Assembly: GCF_001571065.1 (NCBI RefSeq) | Contig: NZ_BCSW01000030.1 | Location: forward strand, 1 to 37,993 | Length of the DNA: 37,993 nucleotides | Direction: 5' to 3' | From: Dietzia cinnamea NBRC 102147 | Lineage (GTDB): Bacteria; Actinomycetota; Actinomycetes; Mycobacteriales; Mycobacteriaceae | Part shown: piece by piece, positions 24,344 through 33,170 of the stretch | How positions within the stretch are numbered: the stretch's first letter is position 1 | Layout of the letters: every line of letters starts with the position of its first letter | Position numbers and translations under genes: made by a program | The notes under the pieces: model-generated | Databases searched by the model: none | What the model was told of the DNA's origin: nothing | What the model saw: the letters and a program-made list of their open reading frames with translations, nothing else

Positions 24344-24416
24344 TGCGCGCGGAGGGAATCGAACCCCCGACCGCTGGTGTGTAAGACCAGAGCTCTAACC
24401 GCTGAGCTACGCGCGC
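24344..24416 (-). tRNA. tRNA-Val (anticodon TAC)
   Basis: A full cloverleaf on the minus strand: acceptor GCGCGCG (24416-24410) pairs with CGCGCGC, D arm GCTC...GAGC, anticodon stem CTGGT/ACCAG around the loop CTTACAC, T arm with GGTTCGATTCC, and discriminator A at 24344. The next bases are CCC, so CCA is not encoded. It is probably transcribed from the GATAAT -10 at 24453-24458 through a hairpin leader, and may continue into cobD. Confidence 0.95.
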
Positions 24417-24418
24417 GT

Positions 24419-24445
24419 GCACCGGCGCCTCACGGGCGCCGGTGC
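24419..24445 (-). other. hairpin in the tRNA-Val 5' leader
   Basis: Perfect 11-bp stem GCACCGGCGCC / GGCGCCGGTGC with a 5-base loop. It fills the space between the expected transcription start (about 24446) and the first base of the tRNA, leaving only 2 bases. It would sit beside the RNase P cleavage site. It could also terminate transcription from the upstream DUF3052 gene. Confidence 0.55.
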
Positions 24446-24452
24446 GGCTCAG

Positions 24453-24458
24453 ATTATC
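24453..24458 (-). promoter_or_regulatory. extended -10 promoter of tRNA-Val
   Basis: TGG then GATAAT on the minus strand, close to the sigma-70 consensus and the strongest -10 in the window. It is placed about 36 bases before the tRNA. Confidence 0.6.
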
Positions 24459-24514
24459 CCACCGTGGGCCGCGACGCCCCGCGGGGCGGGCACGGAGCTC
24501 CCGGCATCCCTGCC

Positions 24515-24949
24515 CTACTTTCGCGGCATGCTGTTCTTACGGAGCGCGAGCCGACTCCCGACCCAGTCCCCGATGGCCGCCGTCCGGGTCTGGAGCATCC
24601 CCGCCGTCTGGGCGGACTCCGCGATGACGGCGGGCTCCACGTGCCCGTCCCGCCCCGTTTTGGGGGTGAGGACCCAGACGGATCCCTCGTCCGCGAGCGG
24701 CGTGACGACGTCCATCAGCCGATCGACGAGGTCCCCGTCGCCGTCCCTCCACCAGAGCAACACCGCGTCGACCACCTCATCGGTGTCCTCCTCCAGCAGC
24801 TCCGATCCGACGGCGTCCTCGACGGCCTCGCTGATCGACTCGTCGCAGTCGGAATCCCATCCGACCTCCTGAACGAGCATGCCCTCCGTCAGATCGAGCT
24901 GACCAGCTACCTGGTCCGCTCCGTCCTGCTGGTTCGCCGCGGCGACCAC
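24515..24949 (-). CDS. DUF3052 family protein
   Basis: 144 residues from a GTG at 24949 preceded by GGGAGGA about 10 bases upstream. The longer frame to 25009 has no such site. Landmarks of DUF3052 are GMLVQEVGWDSDCDE near 24-38, EEDTDEVVDAVLLWWRDGDGD near 55-75 and VWVLTPKTGRDGHVEPAVIA near 90-110. This is a small soluble actinobacterial family of unknown function, present beside aceE in mycobacteria (Rv2239c). The N-terminal half is acidic. It is divergent from aceE. Confidence 0.88.
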   Translation of the reverse strand: MVAAANQQDGADQVAGQLDLTEGMLVQEVGWDSDCDESISEAVEDAVGSELLEEDTDEVVDAVLLWWRDGDGDLVDRLMDVVTPLADEGSVWVLTPKTGRDGHVEPAVIAESAQTAGMLQTRTAAIGDWVGSRLALRKNSMPRK

Positions 24950-25254
24950 CGTGGTGTTCCTCCCTCTGTTCCGAGTAGTCCCTAGAGGACTTTCGCTGAC
25001 CAGGAACACTACCCGTGGTCAGGCACCGGGGAAACGACTACCGCCCATTTACCGGCACGCGGCATCCCGCGACGGTGTCGCGGGTCACGCTTTGGGGCAC
25101 AATCGGAAACGACGGGCCGACGGTGGCCCGGTCCGAGCCCGACGCGGTCCGCCACACACCCGTGGACCGCGGCGCGGGCCCGACGCTGTACCACGACGAG
25201 TGGTGGCCCCACCGGGCCGCCACGGTACGAATCGCAGAAGTGAGGACGAGAAGC
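24950..25254. promoter_or_regulatory. divergent promoter region between DUF3052 and aceE
   Basis: 305 bases with no gene of their own. They hold an inverted repeat CTGACCA (24996-25002) / TGGTCAG (25016-25022) with a 13-base centre, a shorter one AGTCC (24977-24981) / GGACT (24987-24991), and a CACAAT hexamer at 25098-25103 on the plus strand that could be the aceE -10, giving a leader of roughly 145 bases. The palindromes are candidate operators. Confidence 0.45.
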
Positions 25255-28050
25255 ATGACCGAGAACGCAGGCCCCAGGAACGGTTCCGCACCCACCAACG
25301 TTCCGGTCCTCCGCGAGGGCGTCGCGTCCTACCTGGCGGACTCCGATCCCGAGGAGACCCAGGAGTGGATGGATTCGCTCGACGGTCTGCTCGCCGAGGC
25401 CGGGCCCGAGCGGGCTCGTTACCTGATGCTTCGGCTGCTCGAACGTGCCTCGAAACAACGCGTGCCGCTCCCGGCGCTCACCTCCACGGACTACGTCAAC
25501 ACGATCCCCACGAGCCTCGAGCCGGAGTTCCCGGGCGACGAGGCGGTGGAGCGGACCTACCGCCGGTGGATCCGCTGGAACGCCGCCATCATGGTCCACC
25601 GCGCCCAGCGTCCCGGCATCGGCGTGGGCGGGCACATCTCGACCTACGCGGGCGCGGCGCCGCTCTACGAAGTGGGCTACAACCACTTCTTCCGCGGCAA
25701 GGACCATCCCGGCGGCGGTGACCACATCTTCTTCCAGGGCCACGCCTCCCCCGGCATGTACGCCCGCGCGTACCTCGAGGGTCGGCTCCGCGAGCACGAC
25801 CTCGACGGCTTCCGGCAGGAGAAGAGCCACCCGGGGCGGTCCCTACCCTCCTACCCCCATCCCCGCTCGATGCCCGAGTTCTGGGAGTTCCCGACGGTAT
25901 CGATGGGTCTCGGGCCCATCAACGCCATCTACCAGGCGCGGTTCAACCGCTACCTGCACAACCGCGGCATCAAGGACACCTCCCAGCAGCACGTCTGGGC
26001 GTTCCTCGGCGACGGTGAGATGGACGAGATCGAGTCGCGCGGCGCGCTGCAGATCGCGGCCAACGACGCGCTCGACAACCTCACATTCGTCATCAACTGC
26101 AACCTTCAGCGGCTCGACGGGCCCGTCCGCGGCAACGGCCAGATCGTCCAGGAGCTCGAGTCCTACTTCAACGGCGCCGGCTGGAACGTCATCAAGGTCG
26201 TCTGGGGCCGCGAGTGGGACGCGCTCTTCGAGAAGGACACCGAGGGCGCGCTCGTCGCTCTGATGAACTCCGTCTCGGACGGCGACTACCAGACGTTCAG
26301 GGCCAACGACGGCGCCTACGTCCGCGAGCACTTCTTCGGCCGCGACCCCCGCACTGCCAAGCTGGTCGAGGACATGACGGACGAGGAGATCTGGAACCTG
26401 CGCCGGGGCGGGCACGACTACCGTAAGATCCACGCCGCGTACAAGGCCGCGCTCGAGCACACCGGTCAGCCGACCGTGATCCTGGCCCACACCATCAAGG
26501 GCTTCGGGCTGGGCCAGAACTTCGAGGGGCGCAACGCGACCCACCAGATGAAGAAGCTGACGCTCGACGACCTCAAGCTGTTCCGCGACAAGCAGCAGAT
26601 CCCCATCACCGACGAGGAGCTCGAGGCCGATCCCACCCTGCCGCCCTACTACAACCCGGGGCCGAACTCCCCGGAGATCCGGTACATGCTGGACCGCCGT
26701 GCCGCGCTGGGCGGGCACGTGCCCGAACGGCGACAGACCTTCACCCCGTTGAACGTGCCCGACGTCGACGCCCTGAAGTCGCTCCGCAAGGGCTCGGGCA
26801 AGCAGGCCGTGGCCACGACGATGGCCCTCGTGCGAACCGCCAGGGAACTCATGCGCGACGAGTCGCTGCGCGACCGTTTCGTGCCCATCATCCCGGACGA
26901 GGCCCGCACCTTCGGTATGGACTCGTGGTTCCCGACGCTGAAGATCTACAACCCGCACGGCCAGAACTACACCTCGGTCGACCACGAGCTCATGCTGAGC
27001 TACAAGGAGGCCAAGAACGGCCAGATCATGCACGAGGGCATCAGCGAGGCCGGTTCGGTGGCCGAGTTCACGGCCGCCGGAACCGCGTACGCCACCCACG
27101 GCGAACCGATGATCCCGCTGTACATCTTCTACTCGATGTTCGGCTTCCAGCGGACCGGCGACGGGATCTGGGCCGCCGCCGATCAGCTCGCTCGGGGATT
27201 CCTACTCGGCGCGACCGCCGGCCGCACGACCCTCACCGGCGAGGGCCTCCAGCACATGGACGGACACTCCCCGCTGCTGGCGGCGACCAACCCGGGCATC
27301 ATCTCCTACGACCCCGCCTGGGCCTACGAGGTCGCGCACATCATGCGTGCCGGCGTCGAGCGGATGTACGGGCCGGGTTCCGCCCACGAGACGGAGACCG
27401 ACGGCATCGACCGCAATGTCTCCTACTACATCACCCTGTACAACGAGCCCGTTCCGCAGCCGGCCGAGCCCGAGGACCTCGACGTCGACGCCCTGCTGCG
27501 GGGCCTGTACCGCTTCCGCGCGGCCGGGTCCGGCACCCACAAGGCGTCCATCCTGGCCTCGGGTGTGGCCATGTACGCCGCCGTCGAGGCACAGAAGATG
27601 CTCGCCGAGGAGTGGGACGTCGCGGCCGACCTGTGGTCCGCGACCTCCTGGACCGAGCTGGCCCGCGACGGATTCGAGTGTGAGCGCCACGCCCTGCGCC
27701 ACCCGGACCAGCAGCCGCGCACCCCGTTCGTAGCGGCGGCGCTGGCCGAGGCCGACGGGCCCAAGGTCGCGGTGAGCGACTTCCAGAAGGCTGTGCCGGA
27801 CCAGATCCGCGCCTGGGTCCCTGGAGACTTCACGGTCCTGGGTTGCGACGGTTTCGGGTTCTCCGACACCCGCCCGGCCGCGCGTCGCTTCTTCAACACC
27901 GACGCCGAGTCGATCGTCGTCGCCGTGCTGGCGGGGCTCGTCCGCGAGGGCGCCATCGAGAAGGTCACCCTCCTCGAGGCCGCGCGTCAGTACCGGATCG
28001 ACGACGTCATGGCCGCCCCCGAGCCGACGACGGATCCCGGAGTGGCGTGA
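25255..28050 (+). CDS. aceE: pyruvate dehydrogenase E1 component (homodimeric type)
   Basis: 931 residues, typical of the single-chain E1 of actinobacteria and enterobacteria. The thiamine diphosphate motif begins GDGEMDE near 253 and ends in NCN near 284. The N-terminus carries the E1 start pattern ([20 protein letters not shown]), [20 protein letters not shown] near 131 and [19 protein letters not shown] near 160 with the catalytic His. The C-terminal part has [20 protein letters not shown] near 590. The enzyme decarboxylates pyruvate and passes the acetyl group to lipoyl-E2, giving acetyl-CoA. The ATG at 25255 follows GAGGACGAG. The next gene starts inside its stop codon (GTGA). Confidence 0.96.
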   Translation: MTENAGPRNGSAPTNVPVLREGVASYLADSDPEETQEWMDSLDGLLAEAGPERARYLMLRLLERASKQRVPLPALTSTDYVNTIPTSLEPEFPGDEAVERTYRRWIRWNAAIMVHRAQRPGIGVGGHISTYAGAAPLYEVGYNHFFRGKDHPGGGDHIFFQGHASPGMYARAYLEGRLREHDLDGFRQEKSHPGRSLPSYPHPRSMPEFWEFPTVSMGLGPINAIYQARFNRYLHNRGIKDTSQQHVWAFLGDGEMDEIESRGALQIAANDALDNLTFVINCNLQRLDGPVRGNGQIVQELESYFNGAGWNVIKVVWGREWDALFEKDTEGALVALMNSVSDGDYQTFRANDGAYVREHFFGRDPRTAKLVEDMTDEEIWNLRRGGHDYRKIHAAYKAALEHTGQPTVILAHTIKGFGLGQNFEGRNATHQMKKLTLDDLKLFRDKQQIPITDEELEADPTLPPYYNPGPNSPEIRYMLDRRAALGGHVPERRQTFTPLNVPDVDALKSLRKGSGKQAVATTMALVRTARELMRDESLRDRFVPIIPDEARTFGMDSWFPTLKIYNPHGQNYTSVDHELMLSYKEAKNGQIMHEGISEAGSVAEFTAAGTAYATHGEPMIPLYIFYSMFGFQRTGDGIWAAADQLARGFLLGATAGRTTLTGEGLQHMDGHSPLLAATNPGIISYDPAWAYEVAHIMRAGVERMYGPGSAHETETDGIDRNVSYYITLYNEPVPQPAEPEDLDVDALLRGLYRFRAAGSGTHKASILASGVAMYAAVEAQKMLAEEWDVAADLWSATSWTELARDGFECERHALRHPDQQPRTPFVAAALAEADGPKVAVSDFQKAVPDQIRAWVPGDFTVLGCDGFGFSDTRPAARRFFNTDAESIVVAVLAGLVREGAIEKVTLLEAARQYRIDDVMAAPEPTTDPGVA

Positions 28051-29300
28051 CCGAGACGTCCGACCCCGCCACCGGGGAGAGGGAGCCGGAGCGCGTCCGG
28101 CGGCGGTCGTCCACGCCGCCGGACGACAGGCCGGTCTCCGACGCGCTCCTCAAGCGCATCACGCGGTACTCGGGGACTCTGTCCACCGAGGCGGTTCGCG
28201 CCCTGGAGCAGGAGCTGCCGTTCTTCGCCGAGCTGTCGGCGGACCAGCGCGCGGAGATCCAGCTGATCATCCAGAGCGCGGTCCGTGACTTCGTCACCTG
28301 GGTGCGCAACCCCGAGGCGCCGCACACCGACACCATCGCCGGCTTCAAGCTGTTGCCCAAGGGCGTCGGTCAGGGGCTCACCCTGCAGCAGACGGTGCAG
28401 CTGGTGCGCTCGACCCTCGAGTACTTCGAGCTGGTGATGCCCCGGATCACCCACAACGAGCGACAGCGCGGCCTGATGATCGCGGCCGTTCTGAAGTTCG
28501 GCCGCGAGCTGGGGTTCACCGCGGCCTCCGTGTACGCCGCGGCGGCGGAGAACCGCGGCGCGTGGGACACGCGCATGGAGGCGATGATCGTCGACGCCGT
28601 GGTCCGCGGGGACCGGCACGCGGACCTCATCTCCGGTGCCTCCGCACTGAACTGGGACCCGACAACCGCGGCCACGGTCATCATCGGGACCCCGAGGGAG
28701 GACCTGGGTCTCGCCTCGGTCCCCGCCGTCCACCGGGCCGCCGTCTCGTCCGACCGGCACGCACTGGCCGTGGTCCAGGGCGCCCGCCTCGTCGTCATCC
28801 TCTCCGGAGAGCTGGAGTCCTCCGCTTCGATCCCACCCGCCCTTCTCGACGCGTTCTCCTCGGACGCCCCCGTCGTCCACGGCCACACCGTGGGCTCCCT
28901 GGTCGAGGCCCCGGACAGCGCGGCGGAGGCACTGTCCGGGGCGGCGGCGGTGAGCGGCTGGCCCGGCGCGCCGCGGCCCGTCGCGGCGATCGACCTCCTA
29001 CCCGAGCGCGTCCTCGGGGGCGACCGCGGCGCGGCGGCGATGTTGGTCGACCGGATCGTCACGCCCCTGCGGGGTGCGGACGCCTCTGTCGAGGACACCC
29101 TTCGGGCCTATCTCGACTCAGGTGGGCACGTGGAGAAGTGCGCTCGCGAGTTGTACGTCCATCCCAACACCGTGAGGTACCGCTTGAAGAGAGTGGGTCA
29201 AATCACTAAATTCGACCCCCTCACCGCGCGGGACGCCTTCGTGCTGAGAATCGCACTGGTCCTCGGGAAGTTTGCCGAAAGAACTACTCAAGAAGGCTAA
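28047..29300 (+). CDS. mabR: PucR-type regulator of the fatty-acid operon (MabR-like)
   Basis: 417 residues from a GTG overlapping the aceE stop (GTGA). The N-terminal half is a helical sensor-like region ([40 protein letters not shown]). The C-terminus from about 345 is the PucR helix-turn-helix: [20 protein letters not shown], then [20 protein letters not shown]. By position and length it is Rv2242 (MabR), reported to bind the fabD promoter and control the FAS-II operon. fabD lies 155 bases downstream with a palindrome in its promoter. Coupling with aceE would tie regulator level to acetyl-CoA formation. Confidence 0.88.
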   Translation: MTETSDPATGEREPERVRRRSSTPPDDRPVSDALLKRITRYSGTLSTEAVRALEQELPFFAELSADQRAEIQLIIQSAVRDFVTWVRNPEAPHTDTIAGFKLLPKGVGQGLTLQQTVQLVRSTLEYFELVMPRITHNERQRGLMIAAVLKFGRELGFTAASVYAAAAENRGAWDTRMEAMIVDAVVRGDRHADLISGASALNWDPTTAATVIIGTPREDLGLASVPAVHRAAVSSDRHALAVVQGARLVVILSGELESSASIPPALLDAFSSDAPVVHGHTVGSLVEAPDSAAEALSGAAAVSGWPGAPRPVAAIDLLPERVLGGDRGAAAMLVDRIVTPLRGADASVEDTLRAYLDSGGHVEKCARELYVHPNTVRYRLKRVGQITKFDPLTARDAFVLRIALVLGKFAERTTQEG

Positions 29301-29455
29301 ATATTCACTCGCGTCACACCCTGTAACGAATCCACGCCGTGCGGAGATGGACGAGCGGCCAGCTTGCAATTTGTGGGAACCCTACAAAATCCCGGGCTCG
29401 TTTCTGGCTTCGGGGACATCATCCGAACGGGGCCCGGCCGTGTTGTCTGATACCC
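29301..29455 (+). promoter_or_regulatory. fabD promoter region with candidate MabR operator
   Basis: An A/T-rich strip for this genome. TTTGT (29370-29374) and ACAAA (29384-29388) form an inverted repeat with 9 bases between. The arms extend to 8 bases with one mismatch (TTTGTGGG / CCTACAAA). The palindrome lies over possible core elements TTGCAA (29364-29369) and CAAAAT (29385-29390). A regulator bound here would compete with or recruit RNA polymerase. Confidence 0.5.
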
Positions 29456-30382
29456 GTGCTTTGCCTAACCGCCCCTGGACAAGGGTCACAGAAAGCCGGG
29501 ATGCTCGCGCCCTGGCTCGAGCTGCCCGGCGCCTCCGACCGTCTCGCAGACTGGTCCGCGTCAAGCGGACTCGATCTCGAGCGCCTCGGCACCACGGCGA
29601 CCCTGCAGGAGATCACCGACACCGCGGTGACCCAGCCACTCGTCGTGGCCTCCGCGCTCCTCGGTGCCGCGGAGTTGCGCCGACGCGGTCAGGTTCCCTC
29701 TGACACGCTGGTCGCGGGCCACTCGATCGGCGAGATCGCGGCGCTGGCGATCGCCGGCGTGGTCTCGGAGGCGGACGCCCTGCGCCTCGCGTCCGTGCGG
29801 GGGGCCGCGATGTCACGGGCGTGCGCGCAGCGACCGACCGGGATGATCGCCGTTCTCGGCGGGGTCGAGGCCGACGTGCTGCTGGCCCTGGACAACGCCG
29901 GGCTCGCGCCGGCGAACCGAAACGGCGCGGGGCAGATCGTCGCCGCGGGCCCGCTCGAGGCCTGCGACGCGCTCGAGCAGAACCCGCCCACCCGGGCGCG
30001 CCTGCGACGGCTCGAGGTCGCCGGCGCGTTCCACACGAGCTACATGGACTCCGCCGTCGACGAGTTCCGCGCGCTGGCCGACACGGTCGAGGTCAACGAT
30101 CCCGACCTGACGCTGCTGTCCAACGCCGACGGCGTGGCCGTCGCGTCGGGGCGCGACGCCCTCGACCGGGTCGTCTCGCAGATCACCCACCCCGTGCGCT
30201 GGGACCTGTGCACGCAGACCATGCTCAAGCTGGGCGTCGACGCGTTCGTCGAGCTCCCGCCCTCGGGTGCCCTGGTCGGACTGGCTAAGCGCTCGATGCG
30301 TGACGTCGCCCGCCACGGCGTGACCGTCCCCGAGGACATCGAAACCGCTCTCGAGACGGTGCCCGCACTCAGCGGGGCCTGA
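29456..30382 (+). CDS. fabD: malonyl-CoA:ACP acyltransferase
   Basis: 308 residues. It moves malonyl from CoA to the phosphopantetheine arm of ACP. Motifs: GQGSQ at 8-12, nucleophile Ser90 in GHSIGE, GRG-type MSRACAQRPTGMIAVLGG near 120, His193 in GAFHTSYM and PVRWDLC near 245. It aligns by eye with M. tuberculosis FabD (LGTTATLQEITDTAVTQPL, PANRNGAGQIVAAG). The GTG at 29456 places the family start (LTAPGQGSQ) directly after it. The longer frame upstream runs through the promoter. No good ribosome site is visible. acpM follows 105 bases downstream. Confidence 0.95.
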   Translation: MLCLTAPGQGSQKAGMLAPWLELPGASDRLADWSASSGLDLERLGTTATLQEITDTAVTQPLVVASALLGAAELRRRGQVPSDTLVAGHSIGEIAALAIAGVVSEADALRLASVRGAAMSRACAQRPTGMIAVLGGVEADVLLALDNAGLAPANRNGAGQIVAAGPLEACDALEQNPPTRARLRRLEVAGAFHTSYMDSAVDEFRALADTVEVNDPDLTLLSNADGVAVASGRDALDRVVSQITHPVRWDLCTQTMLKLGVDAFVELPPSGALVGLAKRSMRDVARHGVTVPEDIETALETVPALSGA

Positions 30383-30487
30383 AGCTCCCCCGACCACCCC
30401 CGCTCGTCGGCCGTCGCCGATGATCGGGTACGAAAAACGTCCGTCGCGCCCGTCGGGCACGACTTCACCCATCAGAAAGGACATCAC

Positions 30488-30739
30488 ATGGCACGCACCG
30501 AGGCCGAGATCATCGCAGGACTCGCGGAAATCGTCGAGGAGGTCACCGGGATCGAGCCGTCCGAGGTGACCCCCGAGAAGTCCTTCGTCGACGACCTCGA
30601 CATCGATTCGCTCTCCATGGTGGAGATCGCCGTGCAGACCGAGGACCGTTACGGAGTGGAGATCCCCGACGAGGACCTCGCCAAGTTGCGTACCGTGCAG
30701 GATGCGGTCGATTACATTCAGAAGATCGACCAGAGCTGA
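30488..30739 (+). CDS. acpM: acyl carrier protein (AcpM-like, short form)
   Basis: 83 residues, acidic. The phosphopantetheine site is Ser41 in DLDIDSLSMVE. Nearly the whole core is identical by eye to mycobacterial AcpM (EEVTGIEPSEVTPEKSFVDD, EIAVQTEDRYGVEIPDEDLA). The protein stops after YIQKIDQS, where the mycobacterial protein continues for about 30 residues as a charged helix, so the C-terminal extension is missing. The ATG follows AGAAAGGA by about 7 bases. In mycobacteria kasA and kasB follow; here accD6 does. Confidence 0.96.
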   Translation: MARTEAEIIAGLAEIVEEVTGIEPSEVTPEKSFVDDLDIDSLSMVEIAVQTEDRYGVEIPDEDLAKLRTVQDAVDYIQKIDQS

Positions 30740-30997
30740 TGTCACGCCTCGTTCGTCGGGGCGGGGACGCGTTCAGGGCCGAAGGTGCGGTCGGTGCACC
30801 ACGTCGAGCCCGCGTCCCCTCCCCGCGTGCGGGGCACTTCACAGATCGCCCCGCCCAGTGCGGGGCGCCGGGCACGAGGTCCGGAAGCGGGACGGGGGTC
30901 CCGCTTCCCGTCATAGTCCGCCCACAAGCCAGTCCGGGGGTCCGTCACAGGTGCGCGCTCCCTCCCCGGGACGTGCACCAAGGAAAGGACTGCACTC
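30740..30997 (+). other. acpM-accD6 intergenic region with hairpins
   Basis: 258 bases without a gene, where kasA and kasB stand in mycobacteria. No ketosynthase remnant is seen in any frame. A perfect 11-bp stem GGAAGCGGGAC (30883-30893) pairs with 30898-30908 around GGGG. A smaller one, GCCCCGC (30848-30854) / GCGGGGC (30860-30866), stands just before. Both may attenuate or process the transcript before accD6. Confidence 0.6.
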
Positions 30998-32434
30998 ATG
31001 ACCATCACCAGCGCTGTTGACCAGAACACCCAGATCGATCCGCGCGACCCGGTCGTCCGGCTCGCGAACCTCTTCGATCCCGCCTCGCTGGAGTTCATCA
31101 CCGAACCCGACGCCTCGGGAGCCCTGGCGGCACGGGGCCTTATCGACGGTGAGCCCACCATCGCCTACGCCACGGACGCCACCGTCATGGGTGGCGCCAT
31201 GGGCCTCGACGGGTGCCGGCACATCGTTCGCGCGATCGATGTCGCGATCGACGAGCGGCTGCCCATCGTGGGCGTCTGGCACTCGGGAGGTGCCCGACTC
31301 GCGGAGGGCGTCGAGGCCCTGCACGCCGTGGGTACCGTCTTCGAGGCCATGGTCCGCGCCTCGGGTCTGGTCCCCCAGATCTCCGTCGTGCTCGGGCCCG
31401 CCGCCGGTGGCGCCGCCTACGGCCCCGCCCTGACCGATGTCGTCATCATGGCGCCGGCGGGCAAGATCTTCGTCACCGGGCCCGACGTGGTCCGCTCGGT
31501 GACCGGCGAGCAGGTCGACATGGAGGGCCTGGGCGGCCAGGACGTGCACCACCGCAAGTCGGGCGTGTGCCACATCGCCGCTGAGGACGAGCGTGATGCT
31601 CTGAACCGGGCTCGCCGTCTGGTGACTCTCCTGACCGCGCAGGGTGAGTTCGACCAGCGGCTCCTCGAGGGCGACCACACGGACCTCGCCGGACTGCTAC
31701 CGGAGTCGCCCAGGCGCGCGTACGACGTCCGCCCACTCGTTCACGGCCTGCTCGACTCCTCCGAACTGGACGGCAACACCACGTTCGAGGAGCTGCAATC
31801 CAAGTGGGCGCCGAGCATCGTCGTGGGCTTCGGTCGGATCGCCGGCCGCACCGTCGGCGTGATCGCCAACAACCCGCTCCGGCTGGGCGGGTGCCTCAAC
31901 TCCGAGTCGGCGGAGAAGGCGTCCCGTTTCGTCCGCCTCTGCAACGCCTTTGGTGTGCCGCTCGTCGTGATCGTCGATGTGCCCGGGTACCTGCCCGGCG
32001 TCTCGCAGGAATGGGACGGCGTGGTGCGCCGCGGCGCCAAGCTCCTGCACGCGTTCGCGGAGGCGTCGGTCGCCCGGGTCACGCTCGTCACGCGCAAGAT
32101 CTACGGCGGTGCCTACATCGCCATGAACTCCCGCGCGCTCGGTGCCTCCGCCGTGTTCGCGTGGCCGGACGCCGAGGTGGCGGTCATGGGCGCGAAGGCG
32201 GCCGTCGGAATCCTCCACAAGCGCACCCTCGCGGCCGCGCCGGAGGACGAGCGCGAGGCCCTGCACGAGCGGCTGGCCGAGGAGCACGCGGCGATCGCCG
32301 GAGGCGTCGGCCGCGCCGTGTCGATCGGGGTGGTCGACGAGGTCATCGAGCCGACCGACACCCGTCGTCGTCTCGCCGAGGCCCTGGACGCCGCCGCCCA
32401 CACCCGCGGTCGGCACAAAAACATCCCGCTGTGA
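30998..32434 (+). CDS. accD6: acyl-CoA carboxylase beta subunit (AccD6-like carboxyltransferase)
   Basis: 478 residues, carboxyltransferase of biotin-dependent acetyl/propionyl-CoA carboxylase, which makes malonyl-CoA for fatty-acid synthesis in complex with a biotinylated alpha subunit encoded elsewhere. N-half: GALAARGLIDGEP, TVMGGAMGLDGCRH, WHSGGARLAEGVEALHAVG and GPAAGGAAYGPALTDVVIMA (oxyanion Gly-Gly). C-half: NNPLRLGGCLNSESAEKASR, VDVPGYLPGVSQEWDGV and ARVTLVTRKIYGGAYIAMNS. It is close to M. tuberculosis AccD6 (ITGPDVVRSVTGE-type segment, HHRKSGVCHI). The ATG follows AAGGAAAGG. Confidence 0.95.
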   Translation: MTITSAVDQNTQIDPRDPVVRLANLFDPASLEFITEPDASGALAARGLIDGEPTIAYATDATVMGGAMGLDGCRHIVRAIDVAIDERLPIVGVWHSGGARLAEGVEALHAVGTVFEAMVRASGLVPQISVVLGPAAGGAAYGPALTDVVIMAPAGKIFVTGPDVVRSVTGEQVDMEGLGGQDVHHRKSGVCHIAAEDERDALNRARRLVTLLTAQGEFDQRLLEGDHTDLAGLLPESPRRAYDVRPLVHGLLDSSELDGNTTFEELQSKWAPSIVVGFGRIAGRTVGVIANNPLRLGGCLNSESAEKASRFVRLCNAFGVPLVVIVDVPGYLPGVSQEWDGVVRRGAKLLHAFAEASVARVTLVTRKIYGGAYIAMNSRALGASAVFAWPDAEVAVMGAKAAVGILHKRTLAAAPEDEREALHERLAEEHAAIAGGVGRAVSIGVVDEVIEPTDTRRRLAEALDAAAHTRGRHKNIPL

Positions 32435-32463
32435 CCTGACCCGTCGGGTCGGTCTCACGCACG

Positions 32464-32506
32464 AGAAGGCGCCCGCCCCCGGGAGATCCGGGGGCGGGCG
32501 CCTTCT
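32464..32506. terminator. 19-bp perfect hairpin, bidirectional terminator
   Basis: Stem 32464-32482 pairs perfectly with 32488-32506 around the loop GAGAT. It starts with AGAAGG and ends with CCTTCT. It lies between the convergent accD6 and DUF3145 genes and can serve both. Confidence 0.9.
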
Positions 32507-32532
32507 GTCGTGAGTGCGGGAGGCGCGGCGGG

Positions 32533-33042
32533 TCAGCCGACGCGCGAGAGCCAGGTGACCTCGGAGGCGGCCGGGTGGCCGCGCAGTGGTTCGAGCGCGC
32601 GGTCCCACGGTGTGCCGAGCTCCGCCTCGACGGCGGCGTGGAAGGCGGCGGGGCCGGCCTTCATGAGGTGGCGCAGCCGGTTCTCGCTGACGACGACGTC
32701 GCCACTGGCGCCGGTCTGGCCCCGCCACATGCCGAGTTCGGGCGTATGCGAGAAGCGTTCGCCGTCGACGAGGTCGCTCGGGTCCTCCGTCACCTCGAAG
32801 GACAGCATCGACCACTTGGCCAACGACTCGGCCAGCCGCGCACCGGTGCCGACCGGGCCGATCCAGTCGACGATCGCTTTGCGAGCGCCCGGCTGGGCCG
32901 GCTGGTCTTCCCAGCGCATGGCCGAGTTGGCGTCGAGCGTGCTCGCCAGAGCCCACTCGACGTGAGGACACAACGCGGTCGGCGCGGCATGGATGAACAC
33001 CACGCCGGTCGTCGTATCCGCGAGATGGTTATGGTCAGACAT
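32533..33042 (-). CDS. DUF3145 family protein
   Basis: 169 residues. Landmarks of the family: GVVFIHAAPTALCPHVEWAL near 14-33, WIGPVGTGARLAESLAKW near 61, GERFSHTPELGMWRGQTGAS near 94 and PWDRALEPLRG near 145. It is a soluble actinobacterial protein of unknown function, which I recall lying next to fatty-acid synthesis genes in Streptomyces as well, so a link to lipid metabolism is likely. The ATG at 33042 has GGGAG 7 bases upstream. The GTG codon before it is in frame but closer to that site. A nested palindrome lies about 100 bases upstream. Confidence 0.88.
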   Translation of the reverse strand: MSDHNHLADTTTGVVFIHAAPTALCPHVEWALASTLDANSAMRWEDQPAQPGARKAIVDWIGPVGTGARLAESLAKWSMLSFEVTEDPSDLVDGERFSHTPELGMWRGQTGASGDVVVSENRLRHLMKAGPAAFHAAVEAELGTPWDRALEPLRGHPAASEVTWLSRVG

Positions 33043-33140
33043 CACTTCACTCCCGACTCACTGAGGGACGTCTTCCCCAACGACCTCGCGAAATCGTGTG
33101 AATGATGTGGCTTGTGTTGTTGTTGATTACTACTGTGCCT

Positions 33141-33170
33141 GAAGTGGCTGGATTACACCAGTGACACTTC
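33141..33170. repeat. nested palindrome upstream of DUF3145
   Basis: GAAGTG (33141-33146) pairs with CACTTC (33165-33170), and inside it CTGG (33148-33151) pairs with CCAG (33158-33161) around ATTACA. The surrounding 150 bases are A/T-rich for this genome. AGTAAT at 33126-33131 on the minus strand may be a -10, placing the palindrome near -35 as an operator. Confidence 0.4.

Noticed and set aside
30739-31020. 93-codon plus-strand frame between acpM and accD6
   Set aside because: Read through two hairpins, no ribosome site and no similarity to ketosynthase sequence.
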